A DNA stretch of 64,000 nt, from contig JAJLRJ010000001.1 of the NCBI GenBank assembly GCA_024195265.1, positions 3,014,410 to 3,078,409 of the forward strand, read 5' to 3'. The stretch comes from Dendrophyllia cribrosa (taxonomy: Eukaryota; Cnidaria; Anthozoa; Scleractinia; Dendrophylliidae). Below, piece after piece: positions 22,381 to 33,274 of this stretch. How positions within the stretch are numbered: the stretch's first letter is position 1; each line of letters begins with the position of its first letter. A program made the translations under genes and the position numbers. The notes below the pieces were generated by a model. It was given only the letters and a program-made list of their open reading frames with translations. It was not told the origin of the DNA and searched no databases.

Positions 22381-22707
22381 ATATAAGATCAACGGAGCCA
22401 CGGTGGTCTAGTGGTTAGTGCGTCGGGCTTTCAACCTGAAGGTCGATGGTTCGAAGCCTGGTCTCTGCCGTCGTGTTGTTTCCTTAGACAAGAAACTTTA
22501 CTCCACACTGTCTCTCTCCACCCAGGTGTATAAATGGGTACCGGCGACAAAAAAATGCTGGGGGTAACCCTGCGATGGACTAGCATCCCATCCAGGGGGG
22601 AGTAGCAATATTCCTAGTCGCTTCATGCTACAGAAACCGGGTTTAAGCTCCGGCCGTTGTGAGCCTTCTGGCTCGTGTGCGCGACTTTACTTTTATATAA
22701 GATCAAC
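22381..22707 (+). mobile_element. tRNA-derived SINE inside repeat A1
   Basis: Body 22394-22694 with the 13-base target duplication ATATAAGATCAAC on each side. The head has A- and B-box-like words (TGGTCTAGTGGTTAGTGC and GGTTCGAAGCC). Same family as the SINE at 6038-6322. Confidence 0.92.
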
Positions 22708-22818
22708 ACGTGTGAATAAATTATCACTTTGGCTCAACTGCAGCTCGGTTCGGTGTGCTCCAGTTCGTGTCGCTCGAATAGTTGGAATCTCCTTGCCTCG
22801 TGTTATTTCTTTACTTGG

Positions 22819-23372
22819 ATGGCGAATGTACAATACCCTGGCCCGGTTCGTGGTCGTCTGAGACCTATACAAGTGGATGGATTGCAAGCGGGCGCGGAAC
22901 AAGCGGCCCAAAATGTTCAAGTGTTCGAGTCTCTCAGTTTTCCAGCGCGAAGGAGGAAAGGGGGAACGATTTTTCCTGCTACGAACACGAATTTTCCAGC
23001 AAGCAGAATTGACGACTGGAATTGGCACTGTCCATGAACATGGCTGACCGAAGAGCTGCTAATGTACAGTTCCCGCAACGAGCGCCGGAACAAGTTCAAC
23101 CGGGACAGAACCCAGCGCAAGCACAAGTTCAGCGACGACAAAATCCCGCGCCACAGGTTCGACAAGGGCAGAATCCAGTGCCACAAGTTCAGCAAGGACA
23201 GAACCCCGCGCCACAAGTTCAGCAAGGACAGAACCCTGCGCCACAAGTTCAGCAAGGACGGAACCCTGCGCCACAAGTTCAGCAAGGCCAAAATCCCGCG
23301 CCACAGGTTCAGCAAGGCCAAAATCCCGCGCCACAGGTTCAGCAAGGGCAGAATCCCGCACCACAAGGCTAG
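22819..23372 (+). pseudogene. Repetitive gag-like frames of the PAT/Ngaro-like element
   Basis: An open frame over 23022-23372 encodes about eight to nine copies of a ten-residue repeat (PQVQQGQNPA), specified by a 30-base DNA repeat. An earlier frame from the ATG at 22819 (MANVQYPGPVRG) to 23037 may belong to the same original protein. Its place after the left terminal repeat suggests the remnant of ORF1. Function unknown. Confidence 0.45.
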
Positions 23373-23439
23373 GGCTTGTCGGCGGAGGAAAAACTTGAGG
23401 TGAATTTTCGCTTTAACACGTGTTAGTTCTGAAATTGTT

Positions 23440-24940
23440 GGCCACGGAAGTAATACTTTTTTGAGAGTGATGCGCGATGGGAAATGTTATTGGCCACGGA
23501 GTGGACTCGTAAGAGTTTTTTATTTGCGATAATGGCCATTGCGTAGGCCACAGAATTAGGACTCCTTGTAAGTTTGTTATCGCAAATAATGGTCATGTTT
23601 TATATTGACCACGGCACTCCTGAGATATGTGAAATGTATTGGCCGCGGAGTTGACTCGTAAGAGTCTATTGTTTGCGATAATGGCCATTGCGTCGGCCAC
23701 GGAGTAAGAACTCCTTGTGAGTTTGTTATTGCAAATAAGGGTCATATTTTCGGCTGACTACGGAACCCCTTGAGATATGTGAAATGGTATTGGCCACGGG
23801 GGTGAAACTTGTAAGAGTGTATTATATACAAATGTGAAATGTTATTGGCCACGGAACAAGAGTTTGTTTACGCAGATGTGATATGTTATTGGCCACGGAG
23901 TGAAACGCGCAAGAGTTTGTTTATGCAGATGTGATATGTTATTGGCCACGAAGTGAAACGCGCAAGAGTTTGTTTATGCAGATGTGATATGTTATTGGCC
24001 ACGAAGTGAAACGCGCAAGAGTCTGCTTATGCAGATGTGATATGTTATTGGCCACGAAGTGAAACGCGCAAGAGTCTGCTTATGCAGATGTGATATGTTA
24101 TTGGCCACGGAGTGAAACGCGCAAGAGTTTGTTTATGCAGATGTGATATGTTATTGGCCACGAAGTGAAACGCGCAAGAGTTTGTTTATGCAGATGTGAT
24201 ATGTTATTGGCCACGAAGTGAAACGCGCAAGAGTTTGTTTATGCAGATGTGATATGTTATTGGCCACGAAGTGAAACGCGCAAGAGTCTGCTTATGCAGA
24301 TGTGATATGTTATTGGCCACGAAGTGAAACGCGCAAGAGTCTGCTTATGCAGATGTGATATGTTATTGGCCACGGAGTGAAACGCGCAAGAGTGTGTTTA
24401 TGCAGATGTGATATGTTATTGGCCACGAAGTGAAACGCGCAAGAGTTTGTTTATGCAGATGTGATATGTTATTGGCCACGAAGTGAAACGCGCAAGAGTC
24501 TGCTTATGCAGATGTGATATGTTATTGGCCACGAAGTGAAACGCGCAAGAGTCTGCTTATGCAGATGTGATATGTTATGGGCCACGGAGTGAAACGCGCA
24601 AGAGTTTGTTTATGCAGATGTGATATGTTATTGGCCACGAAGTGAAACGCGCAAGAGTTTGTTTATGCAGATGTGATATGTTATTGGCCACGAAGTGAAA
24701 CGCGCAAGAGTCTGCTTATGCAGATGTGATATGTTATTGGCCACGAAGTGAAACGCGCAAGAATTGTTTATGCAGATGTGATATGTTATTGGCCACGAAG
24801 TGAAACGCGCAAGAGTCTGTTTATGCAGATGTGATATGTTATTGGCCACGAAGTGTAATGCGCAAGAGCTTGTTTATGCAGATGTGATATGTTATTGGCC
24901 ACGAAGTGAAACTCGTAAGAGATTGTTATATGCAAATGTG
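23440..24940. repeat. Minisatellite, 53-base unit, about 20 near-identical copies
   Basis: The unit contains GTGATATGTTATTGGCCACG, AAGTGAAACGCGCAAGAG and TTTGTTTATGCAGAT. Regular 53-base copies run from about 23876 to 24935; more diverged units with TTGGCCACGG extend left to about 23440. Variants such as TTTGTTTATG and TCTGCTTATG alternate in blocks, suggesting higher-order duplication. Confidence 0.93.
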
Positions 24941-25098
24941 AAATGTTATTGGCCACGGAAGTGAGACTCGTAATTGTTTGTTATGTTCTGGAAGATGTGA
25001 ATTTTATTGGCCACGGATTGAAACTCGTCAGAATTTGCTATAATTTTTTAAATGTGAATATTATTGGTGATAAAGACCATGAGAAGATATTGGGTATT

Positions 25099-25305
25099 AT
25101 GGCAAAAGTTGAGAAGAGCAACAGGAGTCAGCCGCAACCAATGCCATTGTCACATGCGAGGAGGTCAAATGCCCCATATGTTCGCTGCTATAGTTGTGGG
25201 AAGCTTGGGCATATCGCTGTCAATTGTTTCAAAAGAAGGAGGGAACAGCGCGGACGCCCGTCTGAACCTGCTTCCCGATCTAGGAACATTAACAATAACA
25301 AGTGA
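25099..25305 (+). pseudogene. CCHC zinc-knuckle remnant
   Basis: The frame ends with a zinc knuckle CYSCGKLGHIAVNC (C-x2-C-x4-H-x4-C) followed by an arginine-rich tail. This is the usual nucleic-acid-binding end of a gag-like protein and fits the surrounding retroelement. Confidence 0.7.
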
Positions 25306-25704
25306 ACATGTGTTATATCTAAGATCGCAAAGAACAGAACTTGTTTACTACTGCGTCAGGAATTGCTGACTATGTAATGCTGTATTTCAATAAATACTGT
25401 ATAATGTGGCAATGAATCGCTATTCTACGTTCATTCACCCTTGCCTCTCGTTTTAGGAATTTTCTTCTTCCTTTTCCTCTAGTAGAGAAGTGGCAGTTGT
25501 GAAAAAGAGTATCTAAACACACTCCCCCAGTCTATTGCTGGGTCATGACTGTCACCCCTCTGCTAACCTCTGTTCCCTTTCTTATTATTCCTTTGTTTTC
25601 ATACCTAGATCACCACAAGTCTCCCTTGGGAATGGGAGTTTGACCCACAGTTCGATGAAAAAGTTGCACAATATGCAAAGATGCCGCAAAAGCCAATCAC
25701 GTAG

Positions 25705-26109
25705 GTGGATTGGATGGGAACGTCACTGGGGGTTAGCTCAGGGGTGACAGTCCGGGAACTTTCAGAACAATACATACACAGAGTGATAAATGGAGAAGAA
25801 TTAGCGGACCCAGCAAAATTATTATTTAGAGATCCAAACGCCTTTCGCGCAGGTGAACTCCACAAACACTACGGTGCGGACCTGGCTGAGATCATGGATC
25901 ACGTGGGATGGTCAAGGCGCCACACGGCGTTGTACTACATGCAACTAGCGAAAGTCTTAAATCCAGCAGGGGCTTCGGCAAGGCTTGCCTCGAGTGTTGG
26001 CTCCGAGCCATCTGCCTCCTGGCAAGACATTAATGAGCTAAAACGTTTTGTGTGTGCCTTCCCCGCAACCAATCAGGGGAAAGGAACCTACGCAGAAGAG
26101 TGCCTGTGA
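25705..26109 (+). pseudogene. Tyrosine-recombinase C-terminal fragment
   Basis: The frame contains GADLAEIMDHVGWSRRHTAL followed by YYMQLAKVLN, which matches the end of the tyrosine-recombinase domain (His/Trp region, then the nucleophilic Tyr). Upstream catalytic parts (the first Arg and the His-x-x-Arg box) are not seen, so this is a fragment. It supports assigning the element to the DIRS/PAT/Ngaro group. Confidence 0.6.
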
Positions 26110-27077
26110 GGTACGATGAAAATCTACCTCCCAGAGTTAGGATATTGGATCGGGGTTTAGTTTTGGGGAGTTATGATTTGGTTCAGGAAGAGGGATGCCC
26201 TCTTTCGACGGTCCAACGTTGGTCTCCTTAGGTGGCTGTTTAGTATTGGGGAGGAGCCCATCGTTGACCGGGTAGATAGAAACAGACTTAGTGACATTAA
26301 GTAACAGGAGCCAAATTTATCCCCAATCTTATTGCGGTACGACAATGGATGCGGTGTTGGATAGTTTACTATTCACACTGCATACATTAAAGTGACGCAT
26401 ATAAGATCAACACGTGTGAATAAATTATCACTTTGGCTCAACTGCAGCACGGGGAGGGATTGTGCGGGTACGGGGCGACGAGGTGCTTACGGGCAAGCCC
26501 TGGGAACTAATGCTAGACTAGTTATCTTTCCCTCCCTCCCACCCTTACTTTTTTCCCACACTGTGACCGTTGTCGTGTCGCCAAATTTATCCCCAATCTT
26601 ATTGCGGTACGACAATGGATGCGGTGTTGGATAGTTTACTATTTTAAGACTTCTTTAATAATAAGAAAATTTATACACGGCACGAGGTTTTTAGAGGAGG
26701 GGCTAACAATAACGGGAATTTTGCATACATGTTTTGCATAAGCCACGGCATGTGATCAAAATTTTACCAGTCTGAAACCGAAAGTAAAGGGACGCTTCAG
26801 TGATCTACTTTATACAATTGACTGGTTTTTACCTCGTTACTCGTCTTCTCAGCTGAGTTTGATCGTTTTGAGCACGCTGGTCTTTTTCTCTAAGTAGAAA
26901 AGACGATCTATTACAAGGCAGAGAAACTGAAGTTTTTTTAAATGCATATAATCCGTTTTGCGGAAGTAGTCATTATGTATTTATAAATTCGCTTTTCGGT
27001 AACCTCGTGCCAGTTAGTAACAAGGGATTTTCCCTTTTTGAGAAAAGGGATTTTTCCCATTGTTAGTGAAAACGTTG

Positions 27078-27085
27078 TATAAATA
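27078..27085 (+). promoter_or_regulatory. TATA box of helical gene A
   Basis: TATAAATA lies 77 bases before the start codon and is preserved at 41882-41889 in front of gene B. Confidence 0.6.
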
Positions 27086-27161
27086 AGCCAGAGCGCGCTA
27101 GCAAAAGTCATTATCACTAACGAAGAGCTACCAGAGAACTGCAGAAGAAGACTCCACAGCT

Positions 27162-30100
27162 ATGGCCGGCGGAAACAAGAAGAAATCGATTGTAATAGAA
27201 CCAGAGGAAGTAAACAACTTCTCCTCTTTACTAGACCAACTATTTAGAACTCGACAGAAATGTCAGGACGCTCTGGTATGTTTAAAAAGTTCTTTATTTT
27301 CCGATAACGATAAAGTAATCTTGTTGTAAATTGATGCAGTCAACACAAATCATGTTTTCTCTCTCTTTTCTGTCTTCTCTTTTTGTAAACCGTTTCAAAT
27401 ACAAATATTCGCCTTAATTTGTAAATCAGTTAGACATAAATAAGCAAATGTGACAACATGATAACACATCATACCACATCACATTTCTCGAAATGTTACA
27501 AATTTTCTTGGTTCACAAAATGTCTTCTGGGGACATTATGTTACATAAAAATAGAAAGAAAACTGTAGTAACATTGAGAAATTATGTCCACAGTCGTTTG
27601 CTCGTCGCATGTTATTCTTGCTGAGTAAAATCACAAACCAGTCTGTATTCACTTTAAGCCGATCGTTTAGCTTAAACGACCTTTAATCAGTTGGAGTTTA
27701 CATGTTTTAAATTGATTTTTTTTCCGTAGGAGCCATTACTTCGGAACAACGGACTAAATATCAAATTGGTCAACTCCCGGCTGGAGTTTCGGGAACTTAC
27801 AACGTCTCTCGTAAAAAGGGTGAGCATAACACTGAAATTTTATCTCGTTAAATCTTCACAACATGAAGTAAAAAAAAAATATGTTTCAAGCATTTACAGT
27901 TTTTGGATTTTTGTAGTATATTACAGCCATGCTCTGTCACGCGTGACCAGTATTTTTGAAAATTTGAATGGATTTTTCAAGTTTGCGTGTCGGTTTTGTA
28001 AATTCATTCCGAGATTCGGAATTCCCGTGAGAATTTTACCGCGTTTTCGGAAACAAAGAGCAACAAAAGGCCATTTTATTTGAAATGTTACATATCCGAA
28101 CAATATTAGGTTTTTTATGTGTGTAGTGAAGTTATTTTTCCGTTAACTCGCGACTTTCAAAGTGTTTTCCAGAAAGATCTTCAAGGTTTCATTCAAATCT
28201 CGGACGTTACAAAGAAATATTCAAATGTTCATTTCAGTCTTGTGGATTGGTCACGCGTGACAGAGCATGGCTGTAAGTCAACTGAATACCTCAATTATTA
28301 TTATCAAGTGAACAATTAGTTGGTTTCTTAAGGCCATCAATCATTGATTTGATAATCGATTTCCGGGAAAGATATTAGTATGTAAGTAAAAACTTGATTT
28401 ATAGAGGGTGACACATAACAGTTTTCACTGACGAACCAGTGGCCCTCTATCTTAAAATTAACAATATTTTACATGTAAAAATATAATGCTATGCTATATT
28501 GAGGGTTAAACCGTGAACAAGTGGTCACGAGGAAGACAACGGCAGGGGATTCCCTCTAGACCCAAGATTAGCATTAAATTGCGTCATTTTATTTTGCGTC
28601 CGCAAGTAGATCTTGCTTCTTTTGTGTCTTGGAGTCTATTGCATCTATTGTCTTGGAGTCGTTGGCAAATATTAGCTAATATTTGCTTTTTTCAGTTTTT
28701 AGCCTTAATCAGGAGCCCATGCGCAGGTTACAAAAATTTAAGTTTCCACTTGAGTGAAAGAACAAACAGAAAGGATACTGCTCAACGTTGTCTCATTTAA
28801 ATAGTCACTCTTTGATTCCACCTACAAAATACAAACTAGAATCACCTTAAACACTTTAAACAGCAAAATACACAGCACCACGCAGGAAAGTGCTGCTCAA
28901 TAGCTTTTATTTGAATGATCACACTTCGACTTCACATGCATGCTTCAATAGAATCACGTAAAACGGACTAAAGTGCTAGTTTATAGAAGACAAAAAAGAA
29001 CATATATCATTAACTGTCTCACAGAAAACTGCAGTGGGCATCATGCAAGATGATCTTCAAAGGTTCCGGCTTTTTGACGCGGCCGTGAGACTGGTGACTA
29101 AGAGCACGGACGAGAGGGGACAGGAACTGAGTGAGCAGATGCATTCAAAGTTATCAAGCATCAAACAGTTGATGTGTAGAGTGGTGAGAAAAACTCTTTA
29201 CTACAACTGTCTATAAGAGATTACATCTTCCCCGAAACAAAACAAAAAAAAAAACAGAAAAATATACTCCGTATTGTTTGAGATACGAGTGGAAATCTGG
29301 TTAATTAAAGGAGAAATTGTTGTGAAAATGAGACGAAGGCGTCAAAATTAAGTGTTCACTTGTGTTTCAAGATCTCCCAAACTGTTCAACGAGTGTTTCT
29401 ACTTATGGTGCAGATGAAGGGACAAAAACAAAAAATTTCATGAAAATGTAACGATAAAGAAGGCGAAACTACGGTGTTCGCTGGTGCCCGAAGTATGACA
29501 ATTAATACGTGGTTTTTATATACGTTATATATTTAGAATCTACGCTTAATCCAAAGGTGAAATGATACAAGTTTTCAAACACGTTTTATCAGTCATCTGT
29601 ACTCAGTTTTTACATAGTTTGGACAATATTTTTGTTTACAATGATTTATTTAAATATCCTTTTGTTTTATTTTCAACAGCTCCAAAAGAATCATGTGTTA
29701 GTTCCTAACCCACCAAGTTCACAAAATCTGGAAAAAGACCTCAACAAAACTACTCGAGAATTTCTGGTAAGATCTTGTACTTCCATATCTTCCGTTTTAT
29801 TGGCAAAGGGAAAGCGAAAGTCGTCACGTGACGTCTGCTTCATCACTTCACGCGGAAATTTAAAGCAAAACTACCTTGCAAATTGAGCTTAGAGAAAAAA
29901 ATTGAAAAGAAAAGAAAACTCATCTATAATTAACAATTAGATTATGAGCTCGAGATTTCTATCGCGTGATAGATGATGCGGGCTTCGCCCTCATTAACTA
30001 TCACGCGATAGAAATCAAGAACGAACAATCTAATTGTTTTAGTATAATTCATTCATTCATTCATTCATTTATTTTGTCATTAACCACATTAAAAATATAT

Positions 30101-31126
30101 ATAATAATAATAATACAATACACTAGGAATTTATAATAACTTAAAAGACGATAGACTACAAAATGTTTAAGGTGGTAGTGACAAGGAAGCCTATATAGAA
30201 GCCGGCGGCTTATGAACTATAGGCTTCCTGACAATATAGAATACATCATACGAATTATGAGGACAGCATGAAATATAAAATGTATTATTTTAAAAAGAAA
30301 AGGAAAGGAAAGAAGAAATATGTAGCTCAACAAGAGTATTTTTGACTAAGAAAGAAGGAATTTTTTAAGTCTTTTGCCAAACAAATGGATGCTTTCACTG
30401 TATTGAATTTCATGACTTGACGAGTTGAAAAACTTAGGTCCTTGAAACCGAAATGAGAAGTTTCGAATATTAGTTCGACAGGGAGGTATGTAAAAAAGGT
30501 TGGAATTTCTAGTATAATGAGAATGTAACTGGCTTGCAAGAGTAAACATATCACGAAAATAATTAGGAAGTAAACCTCTTTTAAATAGATACATAAATTT
30601 ACCTATCAGACGTTCAAAATTTAACAACAAATACTCTTCACAGGAGACACTTCGAAAACACGAAGAAGCGGCCGCCATTAGGCTACTCACTACGCACTTT
30701 CTACAACAGAATAGATAGTGAGTAGTGTAGCCAATAAGAGAACAGCATTCGTGATAGAACGCTAGTACATTTATACTAATGATTGATGATGTGTGTGGGG
30801 CCGGGGAGGGGACGATCTCTGTGAACTTTTCCTCAATTCATTAATTAAAGTAAACATGCATGATATTGACAAATGAATCCTGATGTCAACTGCAATTATC
30901 TTTCTTCTTTCAGGAAATTGTTAAAGAAGACAACAAGGAAAATGCCGAAATGCAGGTCTCCTGCGAAATGATATTCACGGAAGCCATAATTATGGAGGAT
31001 TTCACTGACAACAATGAAGACCCCGGCTTCAGAACTCTTTGTGACGTCAGAAATTACGTCATTGTTAGGGATTTGCGTAATTTGATGCTACGCTTCCAAA
31101 GAGACCTGGGATATCTCACTGAATAG
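27162..31126 (+). CDS. Helical gene A: small unrecognised intracellular protein, five phase-0 exons
   Basis: Exons 27162-27275, 27730-27819, 29025-29183, 29680-29766 and 30914-31126 join through GT-AG introns that are all phase 0, giving 220 residues. The start is the first ATG after the TATA box, in MAGGNKKKSIV. There is no signal peptide or membrane segment. The protein is rich in Leu, Glu, Lys and Arg with heptad-like spacing and looks all-helical. Segments shared with the diverged gene C include LQKN (start of exon 4), TREFL (end of exon 4) and DVRNYV (exon 5). I do not recognise the family. The all-phase-0 five-exon layout recalls genes of helical cytokines, but the absence of a secretion signal argues against that. 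Confidence 0.8.
29928..30050. mobile_element. Hairpin MITE in intron 4 of gene A
   Basis: Inverted arms GATTTCTATCGCGTGATAG and CTATCACGCGATAGAAATC enclose a short GC-rich loop. Gene B has the same hairpin near 45635-45740. Confidence 0.75.
30050..30600 (-). mobile_element. LINE 3' end, minus strand, with (ATTC)n tail
   Basis: On the - strand a frame reads ...IPPCRTNIRNFSFRFQ... and HEIQYSESIHLFGKRLKKFL, the pattern of the C-terminal end of a CR1/L2-like reverse transcriptase polyprotein. The + strand start is an (ATTC)n run, as expected for the microsatellite-like 3' end of such LINEs. It is absent from gene B at about 45740. Confidence 0.7.
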
Positions 31127-32914
31127 TTTCATTTTTAGGAAAAGTACTCATGATTTATTGGTAAGGTGATCTCCGCATTTAATATGTACGTGACAGCCTG
31201 TTAAAAAGTTGAGGAATTTACTTTTTGCTGAACACCGTTATTCCGCACCATAACGAAGGTAAACCCTTTAACAAAGTATTTAGAGTGCGATCGTGATTGT
31301 ACAATATAGAAGCTTACAAAGTTGCACTTATATTAACTTTTTGCGAGATATAAAGCGTATTTATAGACACCATAAGTTATCAACTGTGTAGTAAAATATT
31401 TTGTAAATAAGACATCTATTAACTAAAATAAGATTATAAAGTACTGTATTATTGAAAAGAAATGTATTGCTAAAGTGAGAAAACGAGAATAATAATTCTC
31501 AAAAATAAATGTTATATATTTAAAATAATTTGTTACTTGTGATCATTTTATACTGACAAGTCAGCGATTTTTATATTGTAATTAAGGACGAATAGTCTAA
31601 AGCATGGCGTAGGTATAGTTTTGATACATGTTTCGTTGAACATTGAAAAGAATAAAAGCATGCTAGTGAACATCTGCATTGCTCCACACTCGCTAGTAGG
31701 ACCGTTCAAGACCCTTTCTGATGTCGGCGAACAAATTTTGTCTATTCTGCCAGCTTGTTTTCCCCAAGAGCAAAATAATGCATTGTTACACCCTCTGTGA
31801 ATGAAAACTGATTTTAATATATCAGGTTTGGTGCCGCTCGCCACTATGATATCGTCAACCTCTACCTACCTCTCGTCAGCTCCCTTGTTCGCCATGACTC
31901 CCGCGGCAGTTATATGCAAACGTATATATAAATTGGAGCCACTTTTAGAGAGAATAACCCAACTTTGAGATCATAAAAAAACCGTTTCGTCTCTAAAACT
32001 TTAAACCCTTTAGTTTAAAGTCGCAAATAGTGAAACTTTCGATATATCACAAAAAATATCGCTTCATAGGCACTTTAATGAAGGAGGTGCCTTTGCGAGG
32101 AATTTGAATGATTAATACTATCAAACTTACATCAAATAAGTCAATAAGGCCTTCGCGATAGATGCATCAAACAAAAGCCTCTGTTTTGTTCTGTTCCCTT
32201 TTTCCACAACAGCTAAACAACCGAGGAAATTACTGAACCCGCAACACCAACGGTAAATGTATTTTGTCACGTTATGAACTGCACGCTTGTTTTGATAGTT
32301 GGGCAGAGATGTAATATATTCGGATTTATGACACTTGGGTGTAACAGTTTTGAAACGTACTTTGCCAATTATCCAATTTCAGGAAATTGAACTAAAAAAA
32401 GTATTTCACAAGCTTTGTCAACCATAAAATACCCGATATTACCCAAAGAAAAAATGTGGTGCACGCTTGTAATGTCAAAACGTAAGGTATTAAAGTTTAT
32501 AGCAAATATTAAAAGGATATATTTACAGTATAGTCTGGGTAAAAACTTTTCAGGTAGAACCGTGCACTTGCCTTGGATAATGCAGTGGTAGATAGATTCT
32601 TTCAGTTATACAAATGGTAGCTATACTAGTTTTAGGTCTTTGTATGTGTAAATCACTGACTTCTTCTTCAGTCATTTCAAAATACTACAAGTTAAAAATC
32701 GCTTATTTTTACGCCGAATCCCTGTTTTATTTAATATCTTGCAGTCTCTCCGAATTTCTGACTGTTAAAAGTCGCTTTTATGCCAATGGCAACTTGGAAA
32801 TGACCTATTTAATTTGGCGAGTCTTGTCACAAAAGTTTGCACAGACGCTTTAACCAGATTTTATTTAATTTTTAAAAAAACAATTAAGGAACTTAAAAGT
32901 TCCTTAATTATTTT
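31127..32914. other. Downstream region of gene A, conserved in both duplicate copies
   Basis: Apart from AATAAA signals near 31505 for gene A, no exon was identified. The block 31545-32914 matches 49141-50500 closely; in copy 2 it is separated from gene B by the foldback element at 46693-49139. Confidence 0.6.
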
Positions 32915-33270
32915 TTTCGTTTAAAAGGGCTATATGTCACCTAAGCTTATACGCTGACGACTTAACTGTCTTCATAAAGCCTGGCTCACACTAACGACAT
33001 AACGACATAACGGCGAGGTCACGCAAATTCAAAACGACGTATATCGATGTTTTATAACTTTTGTAACTTTGTAACTTTATTACTTCCATCACTTATGTCA
33101 CTAGTGTGAACAACACAACATAACGACACAATAGGAACATAATGACATAAACATAACGACATAAGGAAAAAACTGATCTTTTCTTTATGTCATTATGTCC
33201 ATGTTATGTCGCTAGTGTGAACCAGGCTTAAGCGATGTCGATTCTGCAAGCCATTTGTTCAATCTCTCAG
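32915..33270 (+). mobile_element. LINE reverse-transcriptase fragment interrupted by a MITE
   Basis: Coding traces of a reverse transcriptase (a LSLYADD-like active site; in this copy TYADDLTV-like) flank a MITE at about 32978-33232 whose ends are AGCCTGG[C/T]TCACACTA and its complement, bounded by TAA. The better-preserved copy is at 50500-50860. Confidence 0.6.
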
Positions 33271-33274
33271 TAAA

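Larger units (their letters stand above)
22350..26641 (+). mobile_element. PAT/Ngaro-like tyrosine-recombinase retroelement, degenerate
   Basis: The termini are split direct repeats in the A1 - internal - B1 - A2 - B2 order known for PAT/Ngaro elements: A1 at about 22350-22744 (split by a SINE), B1 at 26311-26370, A2 at about 26368-26448, B2 at 26581-26641. The internal region has a proline/glutamine-rich repeat frame, a CCHC zinc knuckle and a tyrosine-recombinase C-terminus. No reverse transcriptase or RNase H was seen, so it is non-autonomous or decayed. The second copy of the segmental duplication lacks it at about 41245, giving an empty site to compare. Confidence 0.75.
21549..33270. repeat. 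Segmental duplication, copy 1
   Basis: Sequence from AATTCAGTGAAATGTCTCTA to about CAATCTCTCAGTAAAC recurs in the same order and orientation at 38548-50830, with a small percentage of differences plus several transposon insertions on one side only. It contains helical gene A. Confidence 0.92.

Noticed and set aside
22394..22470. tRNA-gene-like sequence
   Set aside because: It has A- and B-box words but no convincing cloverleaf, and it is the head of a SINE bounded by a 13-base target duplication.
23876..24935. Regularly spaced repeats resembling a CRISPR array
   Set aside because: The whole 53-base unit is repeated, there are no unique spacers, and the context is a eukaryotic retroelement. 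It is a minisatellite.
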